This document shows positions 26,556 to 33,141 of a stretch of DNA of 33,141 nt, in pieces. Location: assembly GCF_002154335.2 (NCBI RefSeq), contig NZ_MTPX02000063.1, positions 1 to 33,141 on the forward strand, read 5' to 3'. This DNA comes from Actinomyces ruminis (GTDB taxonomy: Bacteria > Actinomycetota > Actinomycetes > Actinomycetales > Actinomycetaceae). The notes below the pieces were generated by a model, which did no database searches, had not been told where the DNA came from, and worked only from the letters and a program-made list of their open reading frames with translations. The position numbers and the translations under genes are program-made. Position 1 is the stretch's first letter; each line of letters begins with the position of its first letter.

Positions 26556-28919
26556 ATGACGACGGACACGCGCAACGGGACCGGCACCGCCGATGAAACG
26601 GTCGTGCCGGGTTCGCGCGTGCGCAGCCGCCTGGCCTGGTTCGGGGCGCGCGGCCACTCCACCCCGCCGGCCATCGAGCCGCTCATGCGGGCACTGCGCG
26701 CCAACCACCCGAAGGCGGACACCAGCCTGATTGTGCGCGCCTACCGGGTTGCGGAGAAGGCGCATGCCGGGCAGATGCGTAAGTCCGGGGAGCCGTACAT
26801 CACTCACCCGGTGGCGGTGGCCACCATCCTGGCCGAGTTGGGCATGACACCGCAGACGCTTGCGGCCGCGCTGCTGCACGACACGGTGGAGGACACGGAC
26901 TACACCCTGGAGCGGCTGCGCGCCGACTTCGGCGATGAGATCGCACTGCTGGTGGACGGCGTCACCAAACTGGACAAGGTCCAGTACGGGGATGCCGCCC
27001 AGGCGGAGACGGTCCGCAAGATGATCGTGGCCATGTCCAAGGACATCCGAGTGCTCGTCATCAAGCTGGGAGACCGGCTGCACAACGCCCGCACCTGGAA
27101 GTACGTGCCGGAGGAGACCGCCGCCCGCAAGGCCAAGGAGACCCTGGAGATCTATGCCCCGCTGGCCCATCGGCTGGGTATGAACACCATTAAGTGGGAG
27201 CTGGAGGACCGCTCGTTCAAAGCCCTGTACCCCGGCGTTTACGATGAGATTGAGCGCCTGGTGGCCGAGCGCGCTCCCGCCCGCGAGGAGTACCTGCGGC
27301 AGGTGCGCCTGCAGATCGAGGAGGACCTGCGGGTCAACAAGATCAAGGGCATCGTCACCGGCCGGCCCAAGCACTACTACTCGATCTATCAGAAGATGAT
27401 CGTGCGGGGGAAGGACTTCGACGACATCTACGACCTGGTGGCGGTGCGCGTCATCGTGGACACCGTCCAGGACTGTTATGCGGTGCTGGGGGCGCTGCAC
27501 TCCCGTTGGACCCCCATGTCCGGCCGCTTCAAGGACTACATCGCCGTCCCCAAGTTCAACCTCTACCAGTCGCTGCACACCACCGTAATCGGTCCGGGCC
27601 GCAAGCCGGTGGAGATACAGATCCGCACCCATGAGATGCACCGCATGGCCGAGTACGGGGTGGCCGCGCACTGGAAGTACAAGGAGGACCCCAACGCCAC
27701 CGGCCCCAGCCCGCTGGGCGGCGCCCCCGGCGACTCCGACGCCGGCGAACTCGGCTGGCTGCGGCAACTGGTCGACTGGCAGAAGGAAACCCAGGACCCC
27801 GCCGAGTTCCTGGACTCCCTGCGCTACGAGATGTCCGGGGGGCAGGTGTACGTGTTCACCCCCAAGGGAGATGTGCTGGCCCTGCCGAGCGAGTCCACCC
27901 CCGTTGACTTCGCCTACGCCGTGCACACCGAGGTGGGCCACCGCACCGTCGGAGCCCGCGTCAACGGCCGGCTGGTGCCGCTGGACACGAAGCTGGAGAA
28001 CGGTGACACGGTTGAGGTCTTCACCTCCAAGGCGCAGGGCGCCGGGCCCAGCCGCGACTGGCTGAACTTCGTGGGCTCCACCCGCGCCCGCAACAAGATC
28101 AAGTCCTGGTTCTCCAAGGAACGGCGCGAAGAGGCGATCGAGGACGGCAAGAACGCCATTGCCCGCGCCATGCGCAAGAAGGATCTACCCATCCAACGGC
28201 TCATGAGCCACGACTCGCTGATGAACGTGGCCGAAACCCTAGATAAACGGGACGTGGATGGCCTGTATGCGGCGGTCGGTGAGGGGCACATCTCCGCTCA
28301 GCACGTCGTCGACACCCTGGTTGCCTCCGTCGGCGGGGAGGCCGGTGCGGAGGAGACCCTGGCGGAGGGCGTGTTGCCCACCCGGGCGGCACCCGCCGGG
28401 CAACGGTCCCGCTCTGCCGGTGATCCCGGCGTCATCGTCGAAGGCATGGACGAGGGCGATGTGCTGGTCAAGCTGGCGCGCTGCTGCACCCCCATGCCCG
28501 GGGACGAGATCGTCGGCTTCGTCACTCGCGGCTCCGGCCTGTCGGTGCACCGTGCCGACTGCCAGAACGTTGAACAGCTGCGGCAGCAGCCCGAGCGCCT
28601 GCTCAAGGTTCACTGGGCCGAGCACGCCCAGAGCGCCTACCTGGTGCAGCTGGAGGTCGAGTCCCTGGACCGTGGCGGCCTACTGGCGGACATCACCCGC
28701 GTCCTTGCCGACAACCACGTCAACATGATCAGCGCCAACGTGAGCACCTCGCGCGACCGCGTGGTGGTAGGCCGGTTCGTGGTCGAGCTGGCCGAGGCCA
28801 GCCACCTGGACCACACGTTGGCCTCCCTGCGACGCATCGATGGTGTATTCGAGGCGCGGCGGCTGACTTCATCCGCCAATCGGAACCAGCACGAGCGCGC
28901 GGCTCAGATTGATGCCTGA
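26556..28919 (+). CDS. relA: Bifunctional (p)ppGpp synthetase/hydrolase Rel
   Basis: This 787-aa enzyme controls the stringent response. The hydrolase HD domain includes HAGQMRKSGEPYITHPVAVA and LLHDTVEDT (His108, Asp109). The synthetase domain has KLGDRLHNARTW (end of HD), GIVTGRPKHYYSIYQKM, FDDIYDLVAVRVIV and YQSLHTTVIG. The motif RFKD (residues 324-327) is the RxKD form known from bifunctional Rel enzymes, not the ExDD of synthetase-only RelA. TGS (GDVLALPSESTPVDFAYAVHT), a central CCTPMPGDEIVGFVTRG segment and the C-terminal ACT domain follow. Complete in one frame. Transcription is probably leaderless. Its last 16 bases overlap the 3' end of the convergent minus-strand gene. Confidence 0.96.
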   Translation: MTTDTRNGTGTADETVVPGSRVRSRLAWFGARGHSTPPAIEPLMRALRANHPKADTSLIVRAYRVAEKAHAGQMRKSGEPYITHPVAVATILAELGMTPQTLAAALLHDTVEDTDYTLERLRADFGDEIALLVDGVTKLDKVQYGDAAQAETVRKMIVAMSKDIRVLVIKLGDRLHNARTWKYVPEETAARKAKETLEIYAPLAHRLGMNTIKWELEDRSFKALYPGVYDEIERLVAERAPAREEYLRQVRLQIEEDLRVNKIKGIVTGRPKHYYSIYQKMIVRGKDFDDIYDLVAVRVIVDTVQDCYAVLGALHSRWTPMSGRFKDYIAVPKFNLYQSLHTTVIGPGRKPVEIQIRTHEMHRMAEYGVAAHWKYKEDPNATGPSPLGGAPGDSDAGELGWLRQLVDWQKETQDPAEFLDSLRYEMSGGQVYVFTPKGDVLALPSESTPVDFAYAVHTEVGHRTVGARVNGRLVPLDTKLENGDTVEVFTSKAQGAGPSRDWLNFVGSTRARNKIKSWFSKERREEAIEDGKNAIARAMRKKDLPIQRLMSHDSLMNVAETLDKRDVDGLYAAVGEGHISAQHVVDTLVASVGGEAGAEETLAEGVLPTRAAPAGQRSRSAGDPGVIVEGMDEGDVLVKLARCCTPMPGDEIVGFVTRGSGLSVHRADCQNVEQLRQQPERLLKVHWAEHAQSAYLVQLEVESLDRGGLLADITRVLADNHVNMISANVSTSRDRVVVGRFVVELAEASHLDHTLASLRRIDGVFEARRLTSSANRNQHERAAQIDA

Positions 28920-29544
28920 ACCCCCTCCGCCGCTGCCGGCGCATACAGTTCGTCGATCAGACGACGGGCTCGTCGCAATCCCCGCATGCCGCCGCCGCGG
29001 CGGGCCAACAGCGCCGGCTCCAGGTCACGGCGGGTAAGGCCGGCACGGCGGGCGCGCAGCACCGCGTCGACCGCCACCCCGGGCGGCGCGGTGCGTGCCA
29101 GGTCCACGACCGCCCGCGTCAGCCGCAGGCACAACACCCCCTCCAGAGTGACGACGTCGGCAGCGGGCGCGGTGCGCAGAAGGTCAGGGCTCGCGGGCAC
29201 CGGCCCACCGGTGTGCACCCACAGGGCGGTACGGCCGGCCACCACACGGTTGGCCGGCAGCCGCGGGGCGAGGGCTTGGGCGCGGGCGGCCGGGTTACCG
29301 AGCAGATCCGCCGGCACCGCCTGCCCGAGCACGCTGACCAGCATTCGCTCGTCCAAGCCATGGCAGCGCAGCAGCGCCAGCTCCCGGGGCGGCAAGGCCT
29401 GAAGAATCGGCTCGACGGGACCATGAAGCAGGTGCGCCAGCACCGCCCGTGCGGGCACAGCGCCGGTCCGGGCGCCGGGGTGCACTCGAGTCTCAGCTCC
29501 GGCGACGACGACGGAGACTGGGGAGCGGAAGGGGCCTTGGGCAT
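28904..29544 (-). CDS. AbiEi-like hypothetical protein (probable frameshift near 29420-29490)
   Basis: The readable protein includes HLLHGPVEPILQALPPRELALLRCHGLDERML, then LPANRVVAGRTALWVHTG and LRLTRAVVDLARTAPPGVAVDAVL. The arrangement resembles actinobacterial proteins annotated as AbiEi-type antitoxins with a winged-helix start and a trailing helical domain, but no toxin gene is adjacent and the match is weak. In its own frame the only start is GTG 29485, without a ribosome-binding site. An ATG at 29544 with GGAAGGA upstream begins MPKAPSAPQSP in a neighbouring frame, and one lost base would join it, giving 213 aa. That fits the indel pattern elsewhere. The 3' end overlaps rel. Function is unknown. 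Confidence 0.6.
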
Positions 29545-29548
29545 GCTC

Positions 29549-29737
29549 TCATCCTTCCCGCGTCTGGGCTCCGGCACCAGCGCCCGGGCGCGCCCTGTGG
29601 AAAACCTTGCGCCAGCCAGGGTCGCCGGCAGTGTCGCTTGTGATGGGAGGAGCATTGTCCCCGCTGACGCGGAACGGGTCGGTCTCCGGACGCTTTGCCG
29701 GCTTATGGCGGTGTGGTAACTTTTTGGCGTCGGTCAT
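29549..29737 (-). CDS. Possible small basic protein upstream of the AbiEi-like gene
   Basis: This 62-aa frame from ATG 29737 starts MTDAKKLPHRHKPAKRPE, is rich in Lys, Arg, Pro and His, and includes SGDNAPPITSDTAGDPGW. It stops four bases before the ATG at 29544, and its last codons contain the ribosome-binding site of that gene, an arrangement expected for a coupled small gene. There is no recognised domain and no clear ribosome-binding site of its own. It overlaps a predicted promoter reading the other way. Coding status is uncertain. Confidence 0.35.
   Translation of the reverse strand: MTDAKKLPHRHKPAKRPETDPFRVSGDNAPPITSDTAGDPGWRKVFHRARPGAGAGAQTREG
29695..29722 (+). promoter_or_regulatory. 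Predicted promoter of the 29825-33133 cassette
   Basis: TTGCCG (29695-29700), 16 bases, then TAACTT (29717-29722), the same -10 as at the tRNA operon. A start near 29730 would give a leader of about 95 bases. The rest of the 29723-29824 gap shows no other clear structure. Confidence 0.45.
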
Positions 29738-29824
29738 GTTCTGCGCGGCGCACTAGCGGCGTGCGGGTGTGGCTGTGTTCGATTGCCCGGGTCCTGGCTC
29801 GGGAGAAGGGACTCTGAGCCACTC

Positions 29825-30253
29825 ATGTCATACAGTTTCTACGCAGGCGCAAGCGCTGACGGCGATGATGAGGACGGTTCGTCCGATCTGGTGGATAACC
29901 TGAAGAAGCAGGCAATTGAGAAGGTCAGGGGACGGGCGGGGACCGTGCAGGAGGTTCTTGCGAATGATCCGCAGGTTCTGGCTTCGACGTTGGTTGTGGG
30001 CGCCGTCGTGGCCGCGGGTGGCGTACCGTCTTCTTCCTATGGCGCCGCGGGTGGTTTGAGCGCGTTTAGCGGGCAGTTGGGCAAGGTGTGGTCTTCACCG
30101 CTGGCCGATGACTTCGGTACTGATATCGATACGAGCGTTACCGCGGTGCGTGATGTTGCGGACGACATCTATGAAAAGGCCAATAACGCCTGGTGGGGTC
30201 AGGAGGATCGGGTTCCCAAGGGTAGTGATGAGGCCAATTCAGAGTGGAGGTGA
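29825..30253 (+). CDS. Small hypothetical protein, first gene of an accessory cassette
   Basis: I do not recognise a family for this 142-aa protein. It has an acidic N-terminus (ASADGDDEDGSSDLVDNL), a basic helical stretch (LKKQAIEKVRGRAG), a short hydrophobic Gly/Ala/Val-rich segment (about residues 55-67), and a C-terminal part with helix DTSVTAVRDVADDIYEKANNAWWG. Its size and place before a large acidic protein would suit a chaperone-like or secretion partner, but that is inference. Codons ending in T and G (GAT, GGT, GTT) are far commoner than upstream, so base composition shifts here. ATG 29825 is used; a TTG at 29783 would add 14 residues. Confidence 0.65.
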   Translation: MSYSFYAGASADGDDEDGSSDLVDNLKKQAIEKVRGRAGTVQEVLANDPQVLASTLVVGAVVAAGGVPSSSYGAAGGLSAFSGQLGKVWSSPLADDFGTDIDTSVTAVRDVADDIYEKANNAWWGQEDRVPKGSDEANSEWR

Positions 30254-30331
30254 TCTGTTGGTTCGCGTAGGCACGGTTTGCTCGCACCGCGGTGCTGCGG
30301 GTGCGGTGCGCGTCAGATGGATTAGGGGTGA

Positions 30332-32491
30332 GTGAGGTTGACGTATGTGAGTATGGACGCTGAGGGGGTGCAGGGTTTCATTGATGCTCTGCAGTCCTGG
30401 GTGGATGATGCCGAGGTTGAGCGTTCTGAGTTGTACAACCTCAGTAATAGCTGGGATGAGGAGCCGGTGGAGGGCGTTGAGGAGTTGCTGTCGATCAGCA
30501 CCCCCTACGCGTTGGGGTACGCCCCAGTCGGCTCTGGAAGTGCCTTTGCGGCGTTTGGTGGTCGGCCTGCGAGTATGGCGGATGCGATTAACACTCTCCA
30601 ACGGCTCGTTAATGATCTGCAGACCCGTCTGGACGAGGCGATTGCCATGAACGACAGTGGCATCACCTTCTCCGCCGAGGAGGGTGTTGTCTGCTACTAC
30701 CTGCCTGATGGGGTGGAAGACACCCCGGAGAACGTCAAGACCTACAACAGCCAGTCCATTGCCGACGCTAAGGCTGATGCCACGGCGCTGGAGCAGGCAC
30801 TGGCCAGTAAGGACGGGACCGCGGAAGACGGTCGCACCGTCGAGGAAATCGCCGAGGCCATGGCGAAGAAGCAGGATATTGACATCTACGGTGCTGCGTT
30901 CGTAAACACCGTGGGAGTAGATACTTTCCTGGACATGGTCCAGCAGGTGCAGGCGGATAACACTTACTCTACTGCGAGTAGCGGCACCTCGCAGTATGCT
31001 CATCCGAAGGCCGAGGATGAGGCGGCGACCGACTCGGTTGTCAATACGATGGGTCATATACTTGCCGCGGCTTCTCACCAGAGTGTCACGGGTCCTGGGC
31101 TTGCGGCCGCGTTGGAGACGGCGGTGACCGAGGACGGTCACAAGGGGCGGACCGCGGCGATGAATGCGCTTCTGTCGGTGGAGGGGTTGCACTACAACGC
31201 GGGTTTCCTGGTTGATTTGGCGGATCGGATGGAGGAGCTGCCGTATGACGGAACCCGGCCGACCTATCCCATGCCCGCCAATAAGGTTGATGACTACGGT
31301 CCCGTGTACACGCGTGCGAGTCTTGACCCGCTTGAGGGCGTTCTGACCGCGATGGGTACGAATACCGAGGCGGCGCTGGAGTATCTTGCGCCGGAGGATG
31401 GAGGAGCGGTCGATGCCGCAGGAAACTGGGTCCCGAGTCAGGCCTCGGCGGACCGCTGGGAACTGCTTACCAACCGCACCTGGGACCCTGACAAGGGTAG
31501 CGAGGCTTTGACGACGGCGATGGCCGGGGCCTCCGCGCAACGCATGCCGTCTGATGATTCAACGGACGAGCGCGCCGCGTGGGCGACCGGTGAGGCGATG
31601 ACTTATCTCAGCGGTCTAGATGAGGATGCGTTCACGCAGACGGGTAGGGACAACGTCGCCATTATTCTCGGCAACTCCATGGCGGATATTGAGGACGTCA
31701 TCAACGGGAATGCGGACTCCTCTGGGGCGGTATTTGTTGGGGATGCCACGCGGCCCGCCGTGCTGCCCGGGAACCACGAGTCAGACATCCGCGCACTGAC
31801 CCGCTTGGTCGGTATGGAGGAGAGCTCGCTGTCGATCCTGTCCAACGCGGTGGGCCGCTACTCCACGGCACGCAACCAGGCCATCCTCGACGAGTACCCC
31901 GACGCCACTTTGGGTGACGGATCGGGGATGGACGAGGCGTTCAAGACAGCCAGCAGGAATGACGGGGCACTCCTGGGGTTCATTGAGCAATCCGCAGTCA
32001 GCGCGCTGACCGGTCATGGTGAAAGTGAGGCACATGCCAACGAACTCGCCGCCTCCACTGTTCTGGGTGCCTTCGGTGCGGGATTGTCGGTTGTGCCTCA
32101 TCCGGCTGCCCAAGCCGCGTCGGTTGTGGTCACCGCTGCAACTCCGGGATTGACCGAGCAGATGAGCCAGTTCGACCTGACACAGGTCGAAGATGCCGAA
32201 GACTTGTCCGACGCCGCCCAGCAGGAGGCCTTCCAGGCGGCCATGGCGCAGATCTCGAACGCGGGACGACTGCCCGACGCCGCCTATATCGACTATAACG
32301 GGAAGGATCTCGGCGATCTCTACGACTGGATGGACGACGACCATCAGATCGACCTGACGATGTTGTTGTCCGACTCCACCTACAGGAAGCAGTTCAACCA
32401 CTGGATGGAGAGCCCCGACGTCCCTTCGTCTGATTTGGAGATCCAGTTTGGTGCAGGTATCGGTCATGGGCACGATAAGGTTGCTGACTAG
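30332..32491 (+). CDS. Large acidic protein resembling the DUF6571 family
   Basis: This 719-aa protein begins with a helical segment (SMDAEGVQGFIDALQSWVDDAEVERSEL) like the N-termini of WXG/ESX-associated proteins, and has a second helix at DAINTLQRLVNDLQTRLDEAI. The middle has DIDIYGAAFVNTVGVDTFLDMVQQVQ, GFLVDLADRMEELPYDG and a block TEAALEYLAPEDGG...DRWELLTNRTWDPDKGSEAL, which resemble actinobacterial DUF6571 proteins. There is no signal peptide, and only one modest hydrophobic stretch (ASTVLGAFGAGLSVVP). The protein is strongly acidic. The start may be GTG 30332, TTG 30338 or ATG 30353; an AGGGG site lies at 30325-30329. A type VII effector or self-recognition role is possible but unproven. 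GC is lower than in the core genes. Confidence 0.7.
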   Translation: MRLTYVSMDAEGVQGFIDALQSWVDDAEVERSELYNLSNSWDEEPVEGVEELLSISTPYALGYAPVGSGSAFAAFGGRPASMADAINTLQRLVNDLQTRLDEAIAMNDSGITFSAEEGVVCYYLPDGVEDTPENVKTYNSQSIADAKADATALEQALASKDGTAEDGRTVEEIAEAMAKKQDIDIYGAAFVNTVGVDTFLDMVQQVQADNTYSTASSGTSQYAHPKAEDEAATDSVVNTMGHILAAASHQSVTGPGLAAALETAVTEDGHKGRTAAMNALLSVEGLHYNAGFLVDLADRMEELPYDGTRPTYPMPANKVDDYGPVYTRASLDPLEGVLTAMGTNTEAALEYLAPEDGGAVDAAGNWVPSQASADRWELLTNRTWDPDKGSEALTTAMAGASAQRMPSDDSTDERAAWATGEAMTYLSGLDEDAFTQTGRDNVAIILGNSMADIEDVINGNADSSGAVFVGDATRPAVLPGNHESDIRALTRLVGMEESSLSILSNAVGRYSTARNQAILDEYPDATLGDGSGMDEAFKTASRNDGALLGFIEQSAVSALTGHGESEAHANELAASTVLGAFGAGLSVVPHPAAQAASVVVTAATPGLTEQMSQFDLTQVEDAEDLSDAAQQEAFQAAMAQISNAGRLPDAAYIDYNGKDLGDLYDWMDDDHQIDLTMLLSDSTYRKQFNHWMESPDVPSSDLEIQFGAGIGHGHDKVAD

Positions 32492-32503
32492 GCGGGTGTT
32501 TGA

Positions 32504-33133
32504 GTGATTTCATCAGAGTTGTCTGAGCGCCTGTGGGGCTTCGCTAATCGTTTGGGTGCGCCTTTTGTAGTGTCTTTGGCGGTCGTAGCGTTGACGCTGG
32601 TGGGTCGTTTGGCTTGGTGGGGGTACCAGCAGCTACCTCCTCCGCGTCCCAGCGAACCGTATTGTTTGGTGCTCAGCGACGAGGATGTTGCCCCGATCCT
32701 AGGTGAGGCGGTGAACGTATTCGGGCTTGACGAACAACTGACCGACTACTACTGGACTTGTCGAGTGGATGGCAATAATGAACAACGGCTTTACATTGAA
32801 GCTGCGCCAGATGCAGATGACGTGTTCGTCAACTACAAGGCGATAGGTGTGTCGGTGGTGGATACGGTGTCTGCGATGCCTGGGGCTCGTGTTCGGTCGG
32901 TTGGGGATGCGACTGTGTTGTCGTGGGTACAGGGAGGGGACGCGTACGCCGGCTGGTTCGAGGGAACTGCGGCTGTGATCTTCTCGACCATGGAGACTAA
33001 TGATGAGGCTATTGCTGTGATGCATACTCCTTTGCTGGAGCAGATTGCGATTGAGCGTGGTGCGGAGCTTTTGGATGATGTTGGGTTTACGACTACGCCG
33101 TCGCCTACGCCGGATCCGTATTGGACTCCGTGA
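32504..33133 (+). CDS. Membrane-anchored extracytoplasmic protein of unknown function
   Basis: This 209-aa protein has one N-terminal membrane segment (about residues 18-41, PFVVSLAVVALTLVGRLAWWGY), then a Pro-rich linker and an outside domain. Two cysteines, in PYCLVLSDEDVAPIL and YYWTCRVDG, could form a disulfide. The CLVLSDEDVAPILGEAV pattern recalls DUF3558-like actinobacterial surface domains, but there is no lipobox. The tail is Thr/Pro-rich (TTTPSPTPDPYWTP). It starts at GTG 32504, 12 bases after the preceding stop, so it is probably in the same operon and may act with that protein, for example as a partner or immunity factor (inference). It ends eight bases before the window edge. Confidence 0.7.
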   Translation: MISSELSERLWGFANRLGAPFVVSLAVVALTLVGRLAWWGYQQLPPPRPSEPYCLVLSDEDVAPILGEAVNVFGLDEQLTDYYWTCRVDGNNEQRLYIEAAPDADDVFVNYKAIGVSVVDTVSAMPGARVRSVGDATVLSWVQGGDAYAGWFEGTAAVIFSTMETNDEAIAVMHTPLLEQIAIERGAELLDDVGFTTTPSPTPDPYWTP

Positions 33134-33141
33134 TGCTAGCG

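Noticed and set aside
29591..29610. DnaA box or replication origin near the TTTTCCACA word
   Set aside because: A single site with one mismatch and no neighbouring dnaA, dnaN or AT-rich element.
30239..31540. 433-codon minus-strand frame opposite the DUF6571-like gene
   Set aside because: Arg/His/Leu-rich shadow with no domain, while the plus-strand protein is acidic and well structured.

Overview
The window is a high-GC actinobacterial chromosome segment. Gene order (thrS, HIT, pgsA, acyltransferase, pimA; then yebC, ruvC, ruvA, ruvB, yajC, secD, secF, apt, rel), heavy G/C use at third codon positions, GTG starts, PIM-lipid genes and a DUF3000 gene all point to Actinomycetota. An Actinomyces-like member of the Actinomycetaceae is my best guess; the species cannot be read from the sequence.

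Layout. 1-856 (minus): the start of an RNase D gene running off the left edge, coupled to a DUF3000 gene. 1041-2165 (plus): a FemAB-type peptidoglycan bridge enzyme. 2206-7122 (minus): a coupled glgX-treY pair linking glycogen debranching to trehalose synthesis, with no treZ alongside. 7281-7463: tRNA-Gly(GCC), tRNA-Val(GAC) and an intrinsic terminator. 7464-8212: about 750 bases with no credible gene but two short-repeat arrays, each with four direct plus four inverted copies at a 19-21 bp period. 8213-10810: a DegT-type aminotransferase divergent from an ATP-grasp carboxylate-amine ligase. 10904-18977: thrS, an Ap4A-phosphorylase-like HIT protein, PI-phosphate synthase, a PIM acyltransferase, PimA, a membrane protein, a PrsW-type protease and a Nudix hydrolase. 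19082-28919: yebC, the ruvCAB resolvasome genes, the SecDF-YajC accessory translocase, apt and bifunctional rel. 28904-29737 (minus): an AbiEi-like protein and a possible small upstream gene. 29825-33133 (plus): three poorly characterised genes of visibly lower GC (a small protein, a 719-aa protein resembling DUF6571, a membrane-anchored extracytoplasmic protein). This looks like an accessory cassette that may continue past the right edge.

A dominant property of this sequence is single-base indels. rnd, treY, glgX, the DegT gene, thrS (three sites), HIT, yebC, ruvC, yajC, secD and secF (two sites) are all broken, and probably the AbiEi-like gene. Nearly all are one missing G or C, mostly in a run of two to four identical bases, and restoring that base gives a full-length, family-typical protein. 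Because essential genes are hit, I read these as sequencing or assembly errors and annotate the genes as intact loci with frameshift notes.

Many adjacent genes share four-base ATGA stop/start overlaps. At least two genes (DUF3000, rel) have a -10 hexamer exactly six bases before the start codon, which predicts leaderless transcripts.
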